Notes: generated from the letters alone by a model not told the origin. 64,000 nucleotides of DNA from Candidatus Cloacimonadota bacterium (GCA_003564155.1 PWOA01000042.1:28605-92604), one strand, 5' to 3'; counted from the stretch's first letter, positions 51,862 through 62,787 are shown. Program-made: numbers and translations.

Positions 51862-53946
51862 ATGAGGCAATATAAGTTAGTAGCGAATTATAAACCTAAA
51901 GGTGATCAACCTCAAGCAATAAATGAACTAACTGAGGCAATATTTAACAGGAAAAAATATCAGGTATTGCTCGGTGTAACCGGATCAGGTAAAACATTTA
52001 CTATGGCAAATGTTATCTCCAATATAAATAAACCCACTCTAATAATTTCACATAATAAGACTTTAGCTGCTCAATTATATGGAGAATTCAAACAGCTTTT
52101 CCCTGATAATGCTGTAGAGTTTTTTATTAGTTATTATGATTACTACCAACCTGAAGCGTATATCCCAACCAAAGATCTATATATTGAAAAAGATTCTGAT
52201 ATAAACAAGCAAATTGACAAACTGAGATTAAGAGCGACGATGTCATTAATGGAAAGACAGGATACGATAATTGTCGCAAGTGTATCCTGTATTTATGGAC
52301 TAGGTATACCACATGACTATAAGAAAGCATTGATACCACTAAAGAGAGGACAAATAATTGATAGAGAAGAGTTACTGGGGAAGTTAGTGTCTATACATTA
52401 TGGGAGAAATGATGTATCATTTGAACGTGGCACTTTTCGAGTTAGAGGGGATGTAGTTGATGTTTATCCTGCCTATATGGAACATTCAGTAAGAATTGAG
52501 TTTTTTGATAATGTTATTGAGAGAATTGTAAGAATCAATCCTATCGATAATCGTATTATTGAAGATGTAGATCATTACTCTGTATATCCAGCTAAACATT
52601 TCATTACAAGTGGTGATAGTATTGAAAAAGCTATTGCCTCAATTGAGAGAGAGCTTGAAAAACAAGTACGTTATTTCAACGATAATAATCTCCTTGTTGA
52701 AGCTCAGAGAATTGAACAAAGAACTAGATTTGACATTGACATGCTTAGAGAAATCGGTTACTGCTCAGGGATAGAGAATTACTCTCGTCATTTGACCGGT
52801 GTTCCTCCCGGATCTCCACCTTTTTGTCTTATTGACTATTTCCCAGAAGATTTTTTGTTGATAATTGATGAGTCCCATGCAACTTTACCTCAAATTAGAG
52901 CTATGTATGGAGGGGATTTGTCTCGTAAAAAGAATCTAGTAGAGTATGGTTTTCGCCTTCCGTCTGCTTATGATAACCGTCCACTTACTTTCGAAGAGTT
53001 TGAGGAACATATTAAGCAGATTATTTTCGTTTCGGCAACACCGGGAGAATATGAACTAAACAAAACTGATGGTGTTTTCGTGGAGCAGGTTATAAGGCCT
53101 ACAGGATTACCAGATCCACAAATTGAGGTAAAACCGGTTGCATCTCAAGTAGATGATTTATTAGAACAGATAAGAAGCAGGTGCCTCGTGAGTACGGTTA
53201 ATGGGAAAGATCATCAGCAAACAAATCTTGTGTCTGCAAAATATGATTGTGATTTGCAACTACAGGATGACTCATTGTCTAAAGTTAATAAAGTTTTAGT
53301 AACAACACTAACAAAGAAGATGGCTGAAGATTTAACGGAATATCTCTCTGAAGCCGGTATTAGAGTTAGGTATTTACATAGCGAGATAGATTCAATTAAA
53401 CGGTCAAAAATTATTAGGGATTTCCGTCTTGATGAGTTTGATGTTTTAGTTGGCATAAATCTTTTGCGGGAGGGGTTAGATTTACCTGAAGTTTCATTGG
53501 TGGCTATATTTGACGCTGATAAAACAGGTTTTCTTCGATCTGCTCGTTCCTTGATACAAACTGCCGGTAGAGCTGCAAGAAATGTTAATGGGAAAGTGAT
53601 ATTCTATGCTGACAATGTTACACCGGCAATGGGAGAGGCTATTCAAGAGACCAATCGCCGGCGATCCAAGCAATTAGAATTTAATCGGTTAAATGATATA
53701 ACTCCAATATCGATCTACAAAAGTATTGATGATATTATGATGTCTACTTCCGTTGCTGAGGGTTGTGTCGAATATGGGAAAAAGGATAGAGAAACAAAAA
53801 ATGGTTTTGAAGAGTATTTTAAGCTTGAATCAAAGGATCAGATCATAAAATTATTGCGTAAAGAGATGAAAAAAGCAGCAGAACAACTACATTTTGAAGA
53901 AGCAGCAGAAATAAGAGATCGTTTGTACGAATTGGAAAATTCTTGA
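51862..53946 (+). CDS. uvrB: Excinuclease ABC subunit B (carries internal insertion of about 31 aa)
   Basis: GVTGSGKTFTMANVI, FISYYDYYQPEAYIPTKDLYIEKDSDIN, NLLREGLDLPEVSLVAIFDADK, C-terminal UVR motif. Confidence 0.97.
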   Translation: MRQYKLVANYKPKGDQPQAINELTEAIFNRKKYQVLLGVTGSGKTFTMANVISNINKPTLIISHNKTLAAQLYGEFKQLFPDNAVEFFISYYDYYQPEAYIPTKDLYIEKDSDINKQIDKLRLRATMSLMERQDTIIVASVSCIYGLGIPHDYKKALIPLKRGQIIDREELLGKLVSIHYGRNDVSFERGTFRVRGDVVDVYPAYMEHSVRIEFFDNVIERIVRINPIDNRIIEDVDHYSVYPAKHFITSGDSIEKAIASIERELEKQVRYFNDNNLLVEAQRIEQRTRFDIDMLREIGYCSGIENYSRHLTGVPPGSPPFCLIDYFPEDFLLIIDESHATLPQIRAMYGGDLSRKKNLVEYGFRLPSAYDNRPLTFEEFEEHIKQIIFVSATPGEYELNKTDGVFVEQVIRPTGLPDPQIEVKPVASQVDDLLEQIRSRCLVSTVNGKDHQQTNLVSAKYDCDLQLQDDSLSKVNKVLVTTLTKKMAEDLTEYLSEAGIRVRYLHSEIDSIKRSKIIRDFRLDEFDVLVGINLLREGLDLPEVSLVAIFDADKTGFLRSARSLIQTAGRAARNVNGKVIFYADNVTPAMGEAIQETNRRRSKQLEFNRLNDITPISIYKSIDDIMMSTSVAEGCVEYGKKDRETKNGFEEYFKLESKDQIIKLLRKEMKKAAEQLHFEEAAEIRDRLYELENS

Positions 53947-53973
53947 TTATTCAAGCATTTAAAGGATTTCAAT

Positions 53974-55149
53974 ATGTTAGTATTAATGGTATTAGAACAT
54001 GATTATCCACCCGATATACGGGTTGAAAAAGAGATTAAAACATTACTTAAAGAAGGACATCAAATCGTTTTAGCTTGTACAAAGAAAAAAGGTGAAGATG
54101 AAGTTGAACATACAGGGAATTTAACTGTTTTTAGGAAATACATGCCAAAATTTATTTATCAGTCGAGTGTCGGTTGTTTAAAGTTTCCTTTTTACTTTAA
54201 TTTTTGGCGATCTTTTTTGAAGTATGTATTGATTAATTATAATGTTGATCTTATTCATCTGCATGATTTACCTTTAGCTAAGGTAGTTTACGAAATTAAA
54301 TCGGATAAGAAGATTCCATTAGTCATTGATTCACACGAAAATTATCCGTATATGCTAGAATCTTCATTACATACTAAGACAACAGTTGGTAAGCTGTTAC
54401 ATTCTACAAATCAATGGTTACATTATGAAAAAGAAATGCTCAAGAAGGCAGATGTAATTATATCGATTATAGAGGAACAGCGTCAACGATTTGAGAGTAT
54501 GGGGATACGAAGGGAGAAAATATTTATTGTTTCTAATACTCCTGAGAGAGTATCGGTCCAATCCTTAGATATTAAGAAAGTGGGTTTTACTTATGTTTAT
54601 GCCGGGAATATATATCTATCTAAAGGAATCGATGTTATGATAAAAGCTTTTAGATTGCTTACAACAAAGATCCCCAATGTAGTACTATGGATAGTTGGAG
54701 ATTATGAAAGGCTTGATAATTATTTGTTAGATAAGAAGATTGACAAAGGAAGTATTAAGTTTTGGGGTTGGAAACCTTTGGAAGATCTTTACCGGATTGT
54801 TGCTTCTGCGGATGTCGCTTTATTACCTCACCTAAAAAATAAAAATAGTGATTACGGGATACCCAACAAACTCTTCCAATATATGATGATCGGGAAACCG
54901 ATTATTGCTACCAATTGTAGGCCGATTAAAAGAATAATTCAAGAAACACAAGCAGGGGTTCTATATGATCCGAACAATTTTGAAGATTTAACGGATAAAA
55001 TGCATTTTCTTTTTCGCAACCAACAACAAGCTAAAATTATGGGCAAGAAAGGTAAACAGGCGGTATCGACTAAGTATAACTGGGAGATAGAAGAAAAAAA
55101 CTTGTTAGCAGCTTATAATACTGTGAGAAACATTGATCATAACAGATAA
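53974..55149 (+). CDS. GT4-like glycosyltransferase
   Basis: VDLIHLHDLPLAKV, YVYAGNIYLSKGIDVMIKAFRLL, YGIPNKLFQYMMIGKPIIATNCRPIKRII. Confidence 0.85.
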   Translation: MLVLMVLEHDYPPDIRVEKEIKTLLKEGHQIVLACTKKKGEDEVEHTGNLTVFRKYMPKFIYQSSVGCLKFPFYFNFWRSFLKYVLINYNVDLIHLHDLPLAKVVYEIKSDKKIPLVIDSHENYPYMLESSLHTKTTVGKLLHSTNQWLHYEKEMLKKADVIISIIEEQRQRFESMGIRREKIFIVSNTPERVSVQSLDIKKVGFTYVYAGNIYLSKGIDVMIKAFRLLTTKIPNVVLWIVGDYERLDNYLLDKKIDKGSIKFWGWKPLEDLYRIVASADVALLPHLKNKNSDYGIPNKLFQYMMIGKPIIATNCRPIKRIIQETQAGVLYDPNNFEDLTDKMHFLFRNQQQAKIMGKKGKQAVSTKYNWEIEEKNLLAAYNTVRNIDHNR

Positions 55150-55152
55150 AAA

Positions 55153-55184
55153 GGATGAAGCACATAAAATCCTATGCTTCATCC
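55153..55184. terminator. Hairpin between convergent glycosyltransferase and trxA genes
   Basis: GGATGAAGCA ... TGCTTCATCC, 10-bp stem. Confidence 0.75.
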
Positions 55185-55205
55185 CCGAAAAATAATATTG
55201 TTTCC

Positions 55206-55520
55206 TTACTTAACGTTTTCAATTTTCTTCTTTAAAGCATCCTTGGAAACAACTCCTACACTGGATGTTATCGGCTTTCCATCTTTAAAAATTAGTATTG
55301 TAGGTATACTCATGATATTGTATTTGACTGCAATCTCTTGATTGTCATCAATATTAACCTTTCTAAAGCTTATATCGGTCAATTCAGTTGCTAATTCTTC
55401 AATTATGGGATTGACCATTTTGCATGGACCACACCAGGGTGCGTGGAAGTCTATCACAGTTATCCCATTGTTGATTTCTTTGTCAAAATTTTCTTTGTTT
55501 AGTTCTGCTAAACTCATCAT
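55206..55520 (-). CDS. trxA: Thioredoxin
   Basis: VIDFHAPWCGPCKMVNPIIEELA. Confidence 0.96.
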   Translation of the reverse strand: MMSLAELNKENFDKEINNGITVIDFHAPWCGPCKMVNPIIEELATELTDISFRKVNIDDNQEIAVKYNIMSIPTILIFKDGKPITSSVGVVSKDALKKKIENVK

Positions 55521-55656
55521 ACCTCCGTCAGTTCTTTTATTGAATAATGTAACAGTTTTTCCACATTAACAAAACATTTTCATCTAAAAGTTTATAAATA
55601 AAGTGAACAAGTAATTGTTTCAGGTTGCATCGATAAAGAAGAGTTATAAGTATAAA

Positions 55657-58600
55657 CTAACTGATTTTTTTGCATCCGGGTCCAAATAATTTGCTTTTCC
55701 CACTAGAGATCGGCTGAACACTGATTTGGGTTGTTATTCGTTCTTTCAAAGCGGGCACATGAGATATAATGCCGATGGTTTTTCCTTCTTTGTATAAACC
55801 GGCCAAAGTTTCTAATGCCGTTTCCAATGAATCTTCATCTAAAGAACCAAACCCTTCATCTAAAAATAATGAGTCCACACTGACCTTATTACTTGCCATG
55901 TGAGACAGACCTAGCGCTAAAGCGAGACTGATAATAAAACTTTCTCCACCGGAAAGGTTTTTGGTTGAACGAATTTCTCCAGCTTGATAATTATCAAGAA
56001 CATTTAATTCTAAAGGATTGTTTCTATCTCTGATTAAAAGATAACGATCATTCATTTTTTCCAACTGCTTATTAGCATTAGAAACCATTACTTCAAAAGT
56101 AATTCCTTGTGCAAAGTTCCGAAATTTTTTCCCGTCTGCAGATCCGATCAACAAATTTAACTTTTCCCATTTACCGAATTCTTGTTTTTGAAACTCTAAT
56201 TGTTTTAGTTTATCATGAAATCTAATTTTCCCCCTGCTGTTATCAATTAGTTGTTGCTTATATGCACCAATATCTTCTCTAAATATCTTCAAGTCCTGTG
56301 CGATCTCTGCTTGCCAGTCTGTTAGGACATCCATTGGTGTGGAGACTAACCCCCTGTCAGTTTCGTTTTTTAATCGTCTTAGACAATCTTTTCGACGGGA
56401 ATTGATATCTGCTAGTTTATCGTCAATGTCCTTCAAAAACCTCGTTAATTCTTTTCTATCCTTCAACGAGAGTCTGGCCGTGAGAAAATCAGTTTCATTT
56501 GAAAAACCTACTGCTTCACAATGTGATAAAAATTTTGTTTTTAGCTCTTGTAAAGTGTGATCTTTTTCTTTTATAGCCGTAGTTAAAGCACGAATACGTA
56601 TCTTGATATCATTAAGATTATCTTTTATAAAGTCTCTGTTTAATCTTATTTTTTCCAAGTGTTTTTCTGACTCATTAATTATTGCCTCATGTCGAACTTC
56701 TTCTTCCTCGGTATTTTTTGTACCATAAATATTAATACGATCTTTTATTAGTATTTCAAGTTCTTCATTAAGGCTAGTTAGATATTTATTTCTGTCAGTT
56801 AAAGATTTTTCGTAGGTCTCAATAATTACATCGTTTTTTTGAATCATTAAGGAGAGGTTATTACATTTCTTTTCCCCAAGAATGGTCTTTTCGTTGATTT
56901 TAAGCCATTTATTTAGCTTATTCTCCAGTATAGAATATATGTTATTCAGCTGGTTATTATCGATTATCTTGACCCCAAATGGTGTTAAATAAACTACTAG
57001 TAATCTCGAGAGTTCATTGATTTTTTCTAGACAACGTTCAAGATTACTTTTAATAAGTTTCAAGTGATTGTTGGCTTCTCGTTTTTTGATTTTATAAGAG
57101 GTGACTGTCTTGTCTGCTTTAGCAACTTCTTTTTCAATGATGTCTTGTTTTTGTTTTAGCTCTTCGATATTTTTATGAATTATTTCTACTTTATTAATTA
57201 AGTTATTCAATTTGGTAATTTTTGTTTCGGTTTTATCAATTTGTGGCAAACTCAAAGTATCGATGTATGGGTGATCTTTTGAGCCGCACAGAGGACACGG
57301 TCTGCCCTCCTGCAGTGAAGCACGGTGAACGTTTAAAGATTTAACCTTATTACAGTAAGCTAATTCTTGGAGTAACGAATCTTTTTTTGTCCTCAGCTCA
57401 AAAAGTGTTTTACAATCTAAAACCGAATCAGATTCTGCATTTTTAGATTCGATCAACTTGTTAATATCTTCAACTTGGGATTGATGTTTCGATAAAATAG
57501 ACTGATGTGATTCAAGAATCTTATCATCTTCTCTGAACTTATCCTGTAAACTGTTATAGGAAACTTCTTGCTGACTATACTCTTCATTTAAACTTTTGAG
57601 TTGATTGATTTTTTCGCCTATTGATCCTAATTCCGTAATTAACTGCACATCCTGTTTATGATTTTTCAAGTATTCTTGGTAAATAAGGGAATCATTTTTT
57701 ACGGAATCTAAAGAATTTTGATATTGGCTTTGCTCTTCTTTTATTGCTGTCAGTTTTTTTTCTATCCTCTTTAGTTCTTCTTTAATAATATTTTGGTGAT
57801 CTTTTTTTTCAGAAATGCGGGTATCTAAATCTCTTACCTGTTTTATCAGATATTGTTCAGATTTTAGTTGAGTTTTAGCTGTGCTAAGTCTATTCTGTGC
57901 TTTTTGGAGTTGTTTATCAACATTTATCAGAGATTCTTGTATTTGAGGTAACCGGTTTTGATTATCTAATAGAGACTTTTTGTATTGTTGCAGTTCTTTT
58001 CTTGTATTGAAGATAGTGATATAATCAGCTTCTAATTCAGCAGCTGAATTTGCCAATTTTAATTTGAATCTTTCTTCTTTGGTATCTTTAAACTGTAAGA
58101 GAATAGCTTTAAATTCATTAGTTAATGATTGTTTCTCCTTTCGCAGTTTGTTAATGTTTTCCAATCTGTTAAGAGAATCATTAATATCTTTCATTTTTTG
58201 CGATAACTCTTCTTCTTTGTTTATCTTGTGATCAAGATCATTCTTAATTTCTGTTTCTTTTTCTGTAGTCAGTAATTGTATGCTTGACAATTCTGATGTA
58301 AAGGAGATCAGTCTATCTTTCTCCTCCTTTTGTTTATCATAGACTTTAATTGAAATTTGACTATATATCTCAGTGCCAGTGATCTGTTCTAATATTGGAG
58401 AACGTTCTCCCGGTGAAGCTTGCAGAAAAGCTGCGAAATTATTCTGAGCCAAAAGCATTGATCTTGTAAACTGCTTAAAATCCATTCCAGTTTTTTGCTC
58501 AATGATCGAACCTATTTGTGATCTTTTAGATTCAAGGATAGTTCCTTCTCCGGATTCTTGTAATTCTACAATTTCATGTTTGGGATCCTGAAGATCGCCT

Positions 58601-58917
58601 TGGGGGTGTTTTCTTGCTCTACGTTGGTACCAATGACAGCTAAATGTGCCGGATTTAGTTGCAAAGGTTACTTCAGCAAAACACTCTCCGCTTTGTAATG
58701 ACATGATTTCATTACTTTTTTTGTTGATAGCAGTCAATCGAGGTGTTTTACCGTATAATGCTAAACAAATCGCATCTAATATAGTTGACTTACCGGCTCC
58801 GGTAGGGCCAATAATAGCAAATATCCCATCATGGGCATAATTGGGAATAGAAAAATCAATTTCCCATTCACCGATCAAGGAGTTGAGATTTTTAAATCTA
58901 AGCTTTAAAATCTTCAC
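55657..58917 (-). CDS. sbcC: Exonuclease subunit SbcC (Rad50-like)
   Basis: IGPTGAGKSTILDAICLALYGKTPRL, zinc hook CPLC, LSGGESFIISLALALGLS, LFLDEGFGSLDEDSLETAL. Confidence 0.96.
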   Translation of the reverse strand: MKILKLRFKNLNSLIGEWEIDFSIPNYAHDGIFAIIGPTGAGKSTILDAICLALYGKTPRLTAINKKSNEIMSLQSGECFAEVTFATKSGTFSCHWYQRRARKHPQGDLQDPKHEIVELQESGEGTILESKRSQIGSIIEQKTGMDFKQFTRSMLLAQNNFAAFLQASPGERSPILEQITGTEIYSQISIKVYDKQKEEKDRLISFTSELSSIQLLTTEKETEIKNDLDHKINKEEELSQKMKDINDSLNRLENINKLRKEKQSLTNEFKAILLQFKDTKEERFKLKLANSAAELEADYITIFNTRKELQQYKKSLLDNQNRLPQIQESLINVDKQLQKAQNRLSTAKTQLKSEQYLIKQVRDLDTRISEKKDHQNIIKEELKRIEKKLTAIKEEQSQYQNSLDSVKNDSLIYQEYLKNHKQDVQLITELGSIGEKINQLKSLNEEYSQQEVSYNSLQDKFREDDKILESHQSILSKHQSQVEDINKLIESKNAESDSVLDCKTLFELRTKKDSLLQELAYCNKVKSLNVHRASLQEGRPCPLCGSKDHPYIDTLSLPQIDKTETKITKLNNLINKVEIIHKNIEELKQKQDIIEKEVAKADKTVTSYKIKKREANNHLKLIKSNLERCLEKINELSRLLVVYLTPFGVKIIDNNQLNNIYSILENKLNKWLKINEKTILGEKKCNNLSLMIQKNDVIIETYEKSLTDRNKYLTSLNEELEILIKDRINIYGTKNTEEEEVRHEAIINESEKHLEKIRLNRDFIKDNLNDIKIRIRALTTAIKEKDHTLQELKTKFLSHCEAVGFSNETDFLTARLSLKDRKELTRFLKDIDDKLADINSRRKDCLRRLKNETDRGLVSTPMDVLTDWQAEIAQDLKIFREDIGAYKQQLIDNSRGKIRFHDKLKQLEFQKQEFGKWEKLNLLIGSADGKKFRNFAQGITFEVMVSNANKQLEKMNDRYLLIRDRNNPLELNVLDNYQAGEIRSTKNLSGGESFIISLALALGLSHMASNKVSVDSLFLDEGFGSLDEDSLETALETLAGLYKEGKTIGIISHVPALKERITTQISVQPISSGKSKLFGPGCKKIS

Positions 58918-58973
58918 TTAATCTCCTAAGAGAACATAAGGTCTTGGTAAGTAAAGATTCGTAGCAAAAAGGA

Positions 58974-60200
58974 TTAGTGTGTACATTGATCGGAATTCTT
59001 ATCTTGCAAGTCAAAAAGTATCTCTTGATAACATTGATTTAATGCCAATCTTTCATCAGCTGTAATTTCGTGTACATCTAAGCATCTTGCGAAAACCTGG
59101 TTTTCGTTCAAATCATCTAAGGTCTCATCTTCTGTTATCCGTTCAATATATCTGCGAAGAATTCGTTTGTTATTAATTCTTAAAACTTCAATATCTGAAT
59201 CATTTACCAATTCATCGATTACTGTTTTTAGATTGGGTATGATTTCTTCACCGGTATACTCGATTTCTAACCAAATGTTGTTATTGATGGATTTGAAATC
59301 TTCAATACATTTTTGTATTACATTGAGATCGCCGGAGATTCTCTCAAGTCTTTGAAAGGATGGAATTTCGATTTCTTGAACAATGGGATTATTACCCCTA
59401 AATTCGATAGATATTAACTTCTTAATATCTTTTGCTTCACCAAAACCCATCGGTAGAGGAGATCCCGAATACCTCATATTGTCTCGAGTTGCTATTTTTT
59501 GGGGGATATGCAAATGACCTAACGCTAAATAATCTATATAATCGGGAAATATTGAAGAATTTACATGAGCTAAAGATCCGACATACAGTTCTCTGACACC
59601 ATCATCCTTAATTGTTTTACCTCCCGTTGTAAATAAATGTCCCATTGCGATGATAGGTAGTGAGGCAGATGATTTTTGCCGGGCTATTTCAAGAACTTTA
59701 TGATAATGGTTTTTTATACCTTCGATTAATTTGATATTTTTTTGTCCAATATCTTCCCCGATCTCAGAAGTTCTAATGTCTTTATCTCTTAAATAAGGCA
59801 CGGCACAGACTATAGCAGCAGGGAGATCAATTTTGTCTTTCAAAACAATAACTTCATTTTCAATATTTTCTTCAACAGATCCAATTACAAAAATATTCAT
59901 AACTTTTAAAAGATCTTTAGAAGCATTGAGCAGTGAAGGTGAATCATGATTTCCTGCTATTATTATGATATTTTTGCAGCACGAAACTGCTATTCTACTT
60001 AGAAAACTGTAATATAATTCTTGTGCCCGGTTACTAGGCGTACTATTGTCAAAAACATCTCCAGCAATTAATAAGGCATCAATATTTTCTGAATCAATCA
60101 GATCAGCAAGCCAGTTTAAAAAATCTGCAGACTCTTCATACCTTTTACGATTATACAATGATCGCCCTAAATGCCAGTCAGAAGTATGAATGATTTTCAT
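58974..60200 (-). CDS. sbcD: Exonuclease subunit SbcD (Mre11-like)
   Basis: MKIIHTSDWHLGRSLYNRKRYEE, IAGDVFDNSTPS, IAGNHDSPSLL, ALGHLHIPQ. Confidence 0.96.
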   Translation of the reverse strand: MKIIHTSDWHLGRSLYNRKRYEESADFLNWLADLIDSENIDALLIAGDVFDNSTPSNRAQELYYSFLSRIAVSCCKNIIIIAGNHDSPSLLNASKDLLKVMNIFVIGSVEENIENEVIVLKDKIDLPAAIVCAVPYLRDKDIRTSEIGEDIGQKNIKLIEGIKNHYHKVLEIARQKSSASLPIIAMGHLFTTGGKTIKDDGVRELYVGSLAHVNSSIFPDYIDYLALGHLHIPQKIATRDNMRYSGSPLPMGFGEAKDIKKLISIEFRGNNPIVQEIEIPSFQRLERISGDLNVIQKCIEDFKSINNNIWLEIEYTGEEIIPNLKTVIDELVNDSDIEVLRINNKRILRRYIERITEDETLDDLNENQVFARCLDVHEITADERLALNQCYQEILFDLQDKNSDQCTH

Positions 60201-60273
60201 GGAAATTCCATATTTATATTTATTTATATTTACTAATTAATTATCAAGGAATTTTTTATCTCAATTGGATCAA

Positions 60274-60623
60274 TGGTGGAGGTGGCGGGAATCGAACCCG
60301 CGTCCAGAGATAAGCCTATAGCCGAATCTACATATTTAGGTTATTCATTGTCTTAGTTACCCGCGGTTGAATAGCCAAAACCTTACGGGAAACGCAGCTC
60401 ATAACTCTCGTTGCTACAATCGAGCAGCTCGTAACAACATAGCTGTCAAATATGACACTTATTGCATAACCGACAGCATGTTATGCATAAGCGTAGCAGT
60501 TATTAAGCTGCTAATTGATATTCGTTGTTTGCATTTATGCTTTGTCACCATTGATAACGGGTAGGTAACCTTCCCGATATGCATCGACTATCCTCTTCAT
60601 CCCTGTCGAAACCGATCACCCCC
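60274..60623 (-). ncRNA. ssrA: Transfer-messenger RNA (tmRNA)
   Basis: Minus strand: GGGGGTGATCGGTTTCGACAGGGATGAAG ... GCAAACAACGAATATCAATTAGCAGCTTAATAA (tag ANNEYQLAA**) ... GGACGCGGGTTCGATTCCCGCCACCTCCACCA; acceptor stem pairs. Confidence 0.97.
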
Positions 60624-60799
60624 ATATATTCATGTAAAAGATCTATTCATTATATAAATACTGAATTAAGAACATTATGTTGCATTATTCCTCGAAATCC
60701 ATGTTATTGAGATTTAAGAATTAGTCAACTAAAATCACATTACTTGTATGTTATAGTTCTCATTAATTTACGTTATAGATTTAATAGAAAGGAGTAAAA

Positions 60800-61222
60800 A
60801 TGATAGATCAATATTGGATAAGTCCTAATGCTGTTATCATCGAGATAAAAGAGCATCCTGTAAAAAGTGTGATTGATGAACCTCGGATATTTGGATATAG
60901 CGAAGAAGAACTCCTCATGATCTATGCTAAATATAATGATGTAAATCAAGCGGAAGGTGAAGCAACTAAGACTATTATAAAGGATTTAGTTTATAAAGGC
61001 TGGACTTATTGCTTTAGGAAAAATCACGGTAAGGTATGGAAGATAGAAGTGTATAAACTCGATAAAAAAACTCGTTTTAATTTGAGAGTATGGTCAGTTT
61101 ATTTGATTAAAAATCAACTTATATCAATGATAACACCTATCAAGTTTTATCGTCATTTAAAAAAAGATAAGCTTAACAAAACAATATCACAATTGATGGA
61201 AGACGATTTGTTTACATCTTGA
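60800..61222 (+). CDS. Hypothetical protein (140 aa)
   Basis: RBS AAAGGAG and ATG; complete ORF with no antisense gene. No family recognised. Confidence 0.6.
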   Translation: MIDQYWISPNAVIIEIKEHPVKSVIDEPRIFGYSEEELLMIYAKYNDVNQAEGEATKTIIKDLVYKGWTYCFRKNHGKVWKIEVYKLDKKTRFNLRVWSVYLIKNQLISMITPIKFYRHLKKDKLNKTISQLMEDDLFTS

Positions 61223-61425
61223 TAAGTCATCTGTTACTTGATTCCTTTAGCTTGATAAACCATATTATGAGAATAAAATAAGAAGTTTCAAGCTGTAATT
61301 AAGCAATGAACATGCTATAAGTATCGGAATAAACTATGGTAAATACACATAATAATTAAAAATCTGGTTTTGAGTGTTCTTGAGATGCTCATAATCAAAG
61401 GGACAAAGATGACATTAACGTAATG

Positions 61426-62787
61426 CTAATTACCTTGACTCTTATCTCCATTATTCTTTTTCCATCGTAATAAAGAAATTATACGGTGTAGTATTATATT
61501 ATCCTGTAGTTTAACTGAAGCTTTGATTTTGTCCATGTCCATTCCAATGTTGACACTCAGAGACATACTTTTTTGAATTCCTAATAATTGTGATGGATAA
61601 ACACATCTATGACCTGTCATTAAGAAGCTAATAATACAAGCAAGAGCTGCATAAGGAGCTATGTGAGAGCCAAACATTTCTATAGCCATAATACTTGAGG
61701 CTATTGGAGTATTCGTTGTTCCTGCAAGCAAGCTTACTAATCCTATAGATGCAAATGTTGAAATGTCTTGGTTAAATAATTGCGCAAAAGCAGCTCCGGC
61801 TGTTGTGCCTATAAAGAAAATTGGAGTTATTAAGCCTCCACTGCCACCGAAACTTAGAGTTATTGCTGTAAACATACCTTTCAGTAAAAAAGCATACCAA
61901 ATAACGTTACCACCTTTAAGCGTAGTATCAATGGTTTCTAGCCCCAACCCTAGATAGCTGTCTGAAAATAGATATACCAGGAAAATTATTATCAAACCTC
62001 CGATCAAACCTTTTATTGGTTCCCAAATATTAATTTTTTGAGCTAAACGAGCAATGAAATTCAAGATTTCGATCAAGTATAGTGAACATAAGCCGAAGAA
62101 TATTCCTGCAAAAATAATTATAACAAATAGAGAGCTATTTAGAGTAGGAGCAACTGTAATAATATTATGGTTGTAAACAATACCCAACAAGCTAGCTACC
62201 TGAAAGCTAATAACACCTGCTACGAATGAAGGAAATAGATCTTCATGTACGATTACACCGGCGACTAACACTTCCAGACCAAATATTGCACCGGCTATCG
62301 GTGTTCCGAATACAGCCGCAAATCCGGCACTAATTCCGCAAATAACGAGTCTTTTTCTTTCTCGATTATTGGCTCTAATCAAGCCAGCAAAAGAAGAAGC
62401 TAAACCTGACCCAATCTGGGCTGCAGGACCTTCTTTCCCCGCCGATCCACCTGTTGCAATAGTTAAAATGGTCGATATTAACTTAATAGGGACTACTTGA
62501 AATTTAATCTTACCTGATCGTTTGTGAATAGCTTCTAAAATTTTTTCAGTTCCATGCCCCTGGGCATCAGGTGCAAATAACTTGACAAATAAAGAGCTGA
62601 TAAACATAGCGATGGGTAGTAAGATATAGTACCGTGCATGAAATTGTCCTATACCGATTCCCCAATCAAGGAGTTTAAGAAAAACAGCAGTTGAGCATCC
62701 AACAATTATGCCTACTATTGATGATAAAAAAAACCACTTTACCAGACTGATGAAAAGAATAGTCTCTTCAGCAAATATTTTTTTCAT
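61426..62787 (-). CDS. CLC-family chloride channel / H+:anion antiporter
   Basis: GGSAGKEGPAAQIGSGLASSF, GTPIAGAIFGLEVL, GGSGGLITPIFFIGTTAGAAF. Confidence 0.92.
   Translation of the reverse strand: MKKIFAEETILFISLVKWFFLSSIVGIIVGCSTAVFLKLLDWGIGIGQFHARYYILLPIAMFISSLFVKLFAPDAQGHGTEKILEAIHKRSGKIKFQVVPIKLISTILTIATGGSAGKEGPAAQIGSGLASSFAGLIRANNRERKRLVICGISAGFAAVFGTPIAGAIFGLEVLVAGVIVHEDLFPSFVAGVISFQVASLLGIVYNHNIITVAPTLNSSLFVIIIFAGIFFGLCSLYLIEILNFIARLAQKINIWEPIKGLIGGLIIIFLVYLFSDSYLGLGLETIDTTLKGGNVIWYAFLLKGMFTAITLSFGGSGGLITPIFFIGTTAGAAFAQLFNQDISTFASIGLVSLLAGTTNTPIASSIMAIEMFGSHIAPYAALACIISFLMTGHRCVYPSQLLGIQKSMSLSVNIGMDMDKIKASVKLQDNIILHRIISLLRWKKNNGDKSQGN

Noticed and set aside
60367-60564. 65-aa plus-strand ORF
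   Set aside because: Lies wholly within, and antisense to, the tmRNA gene.
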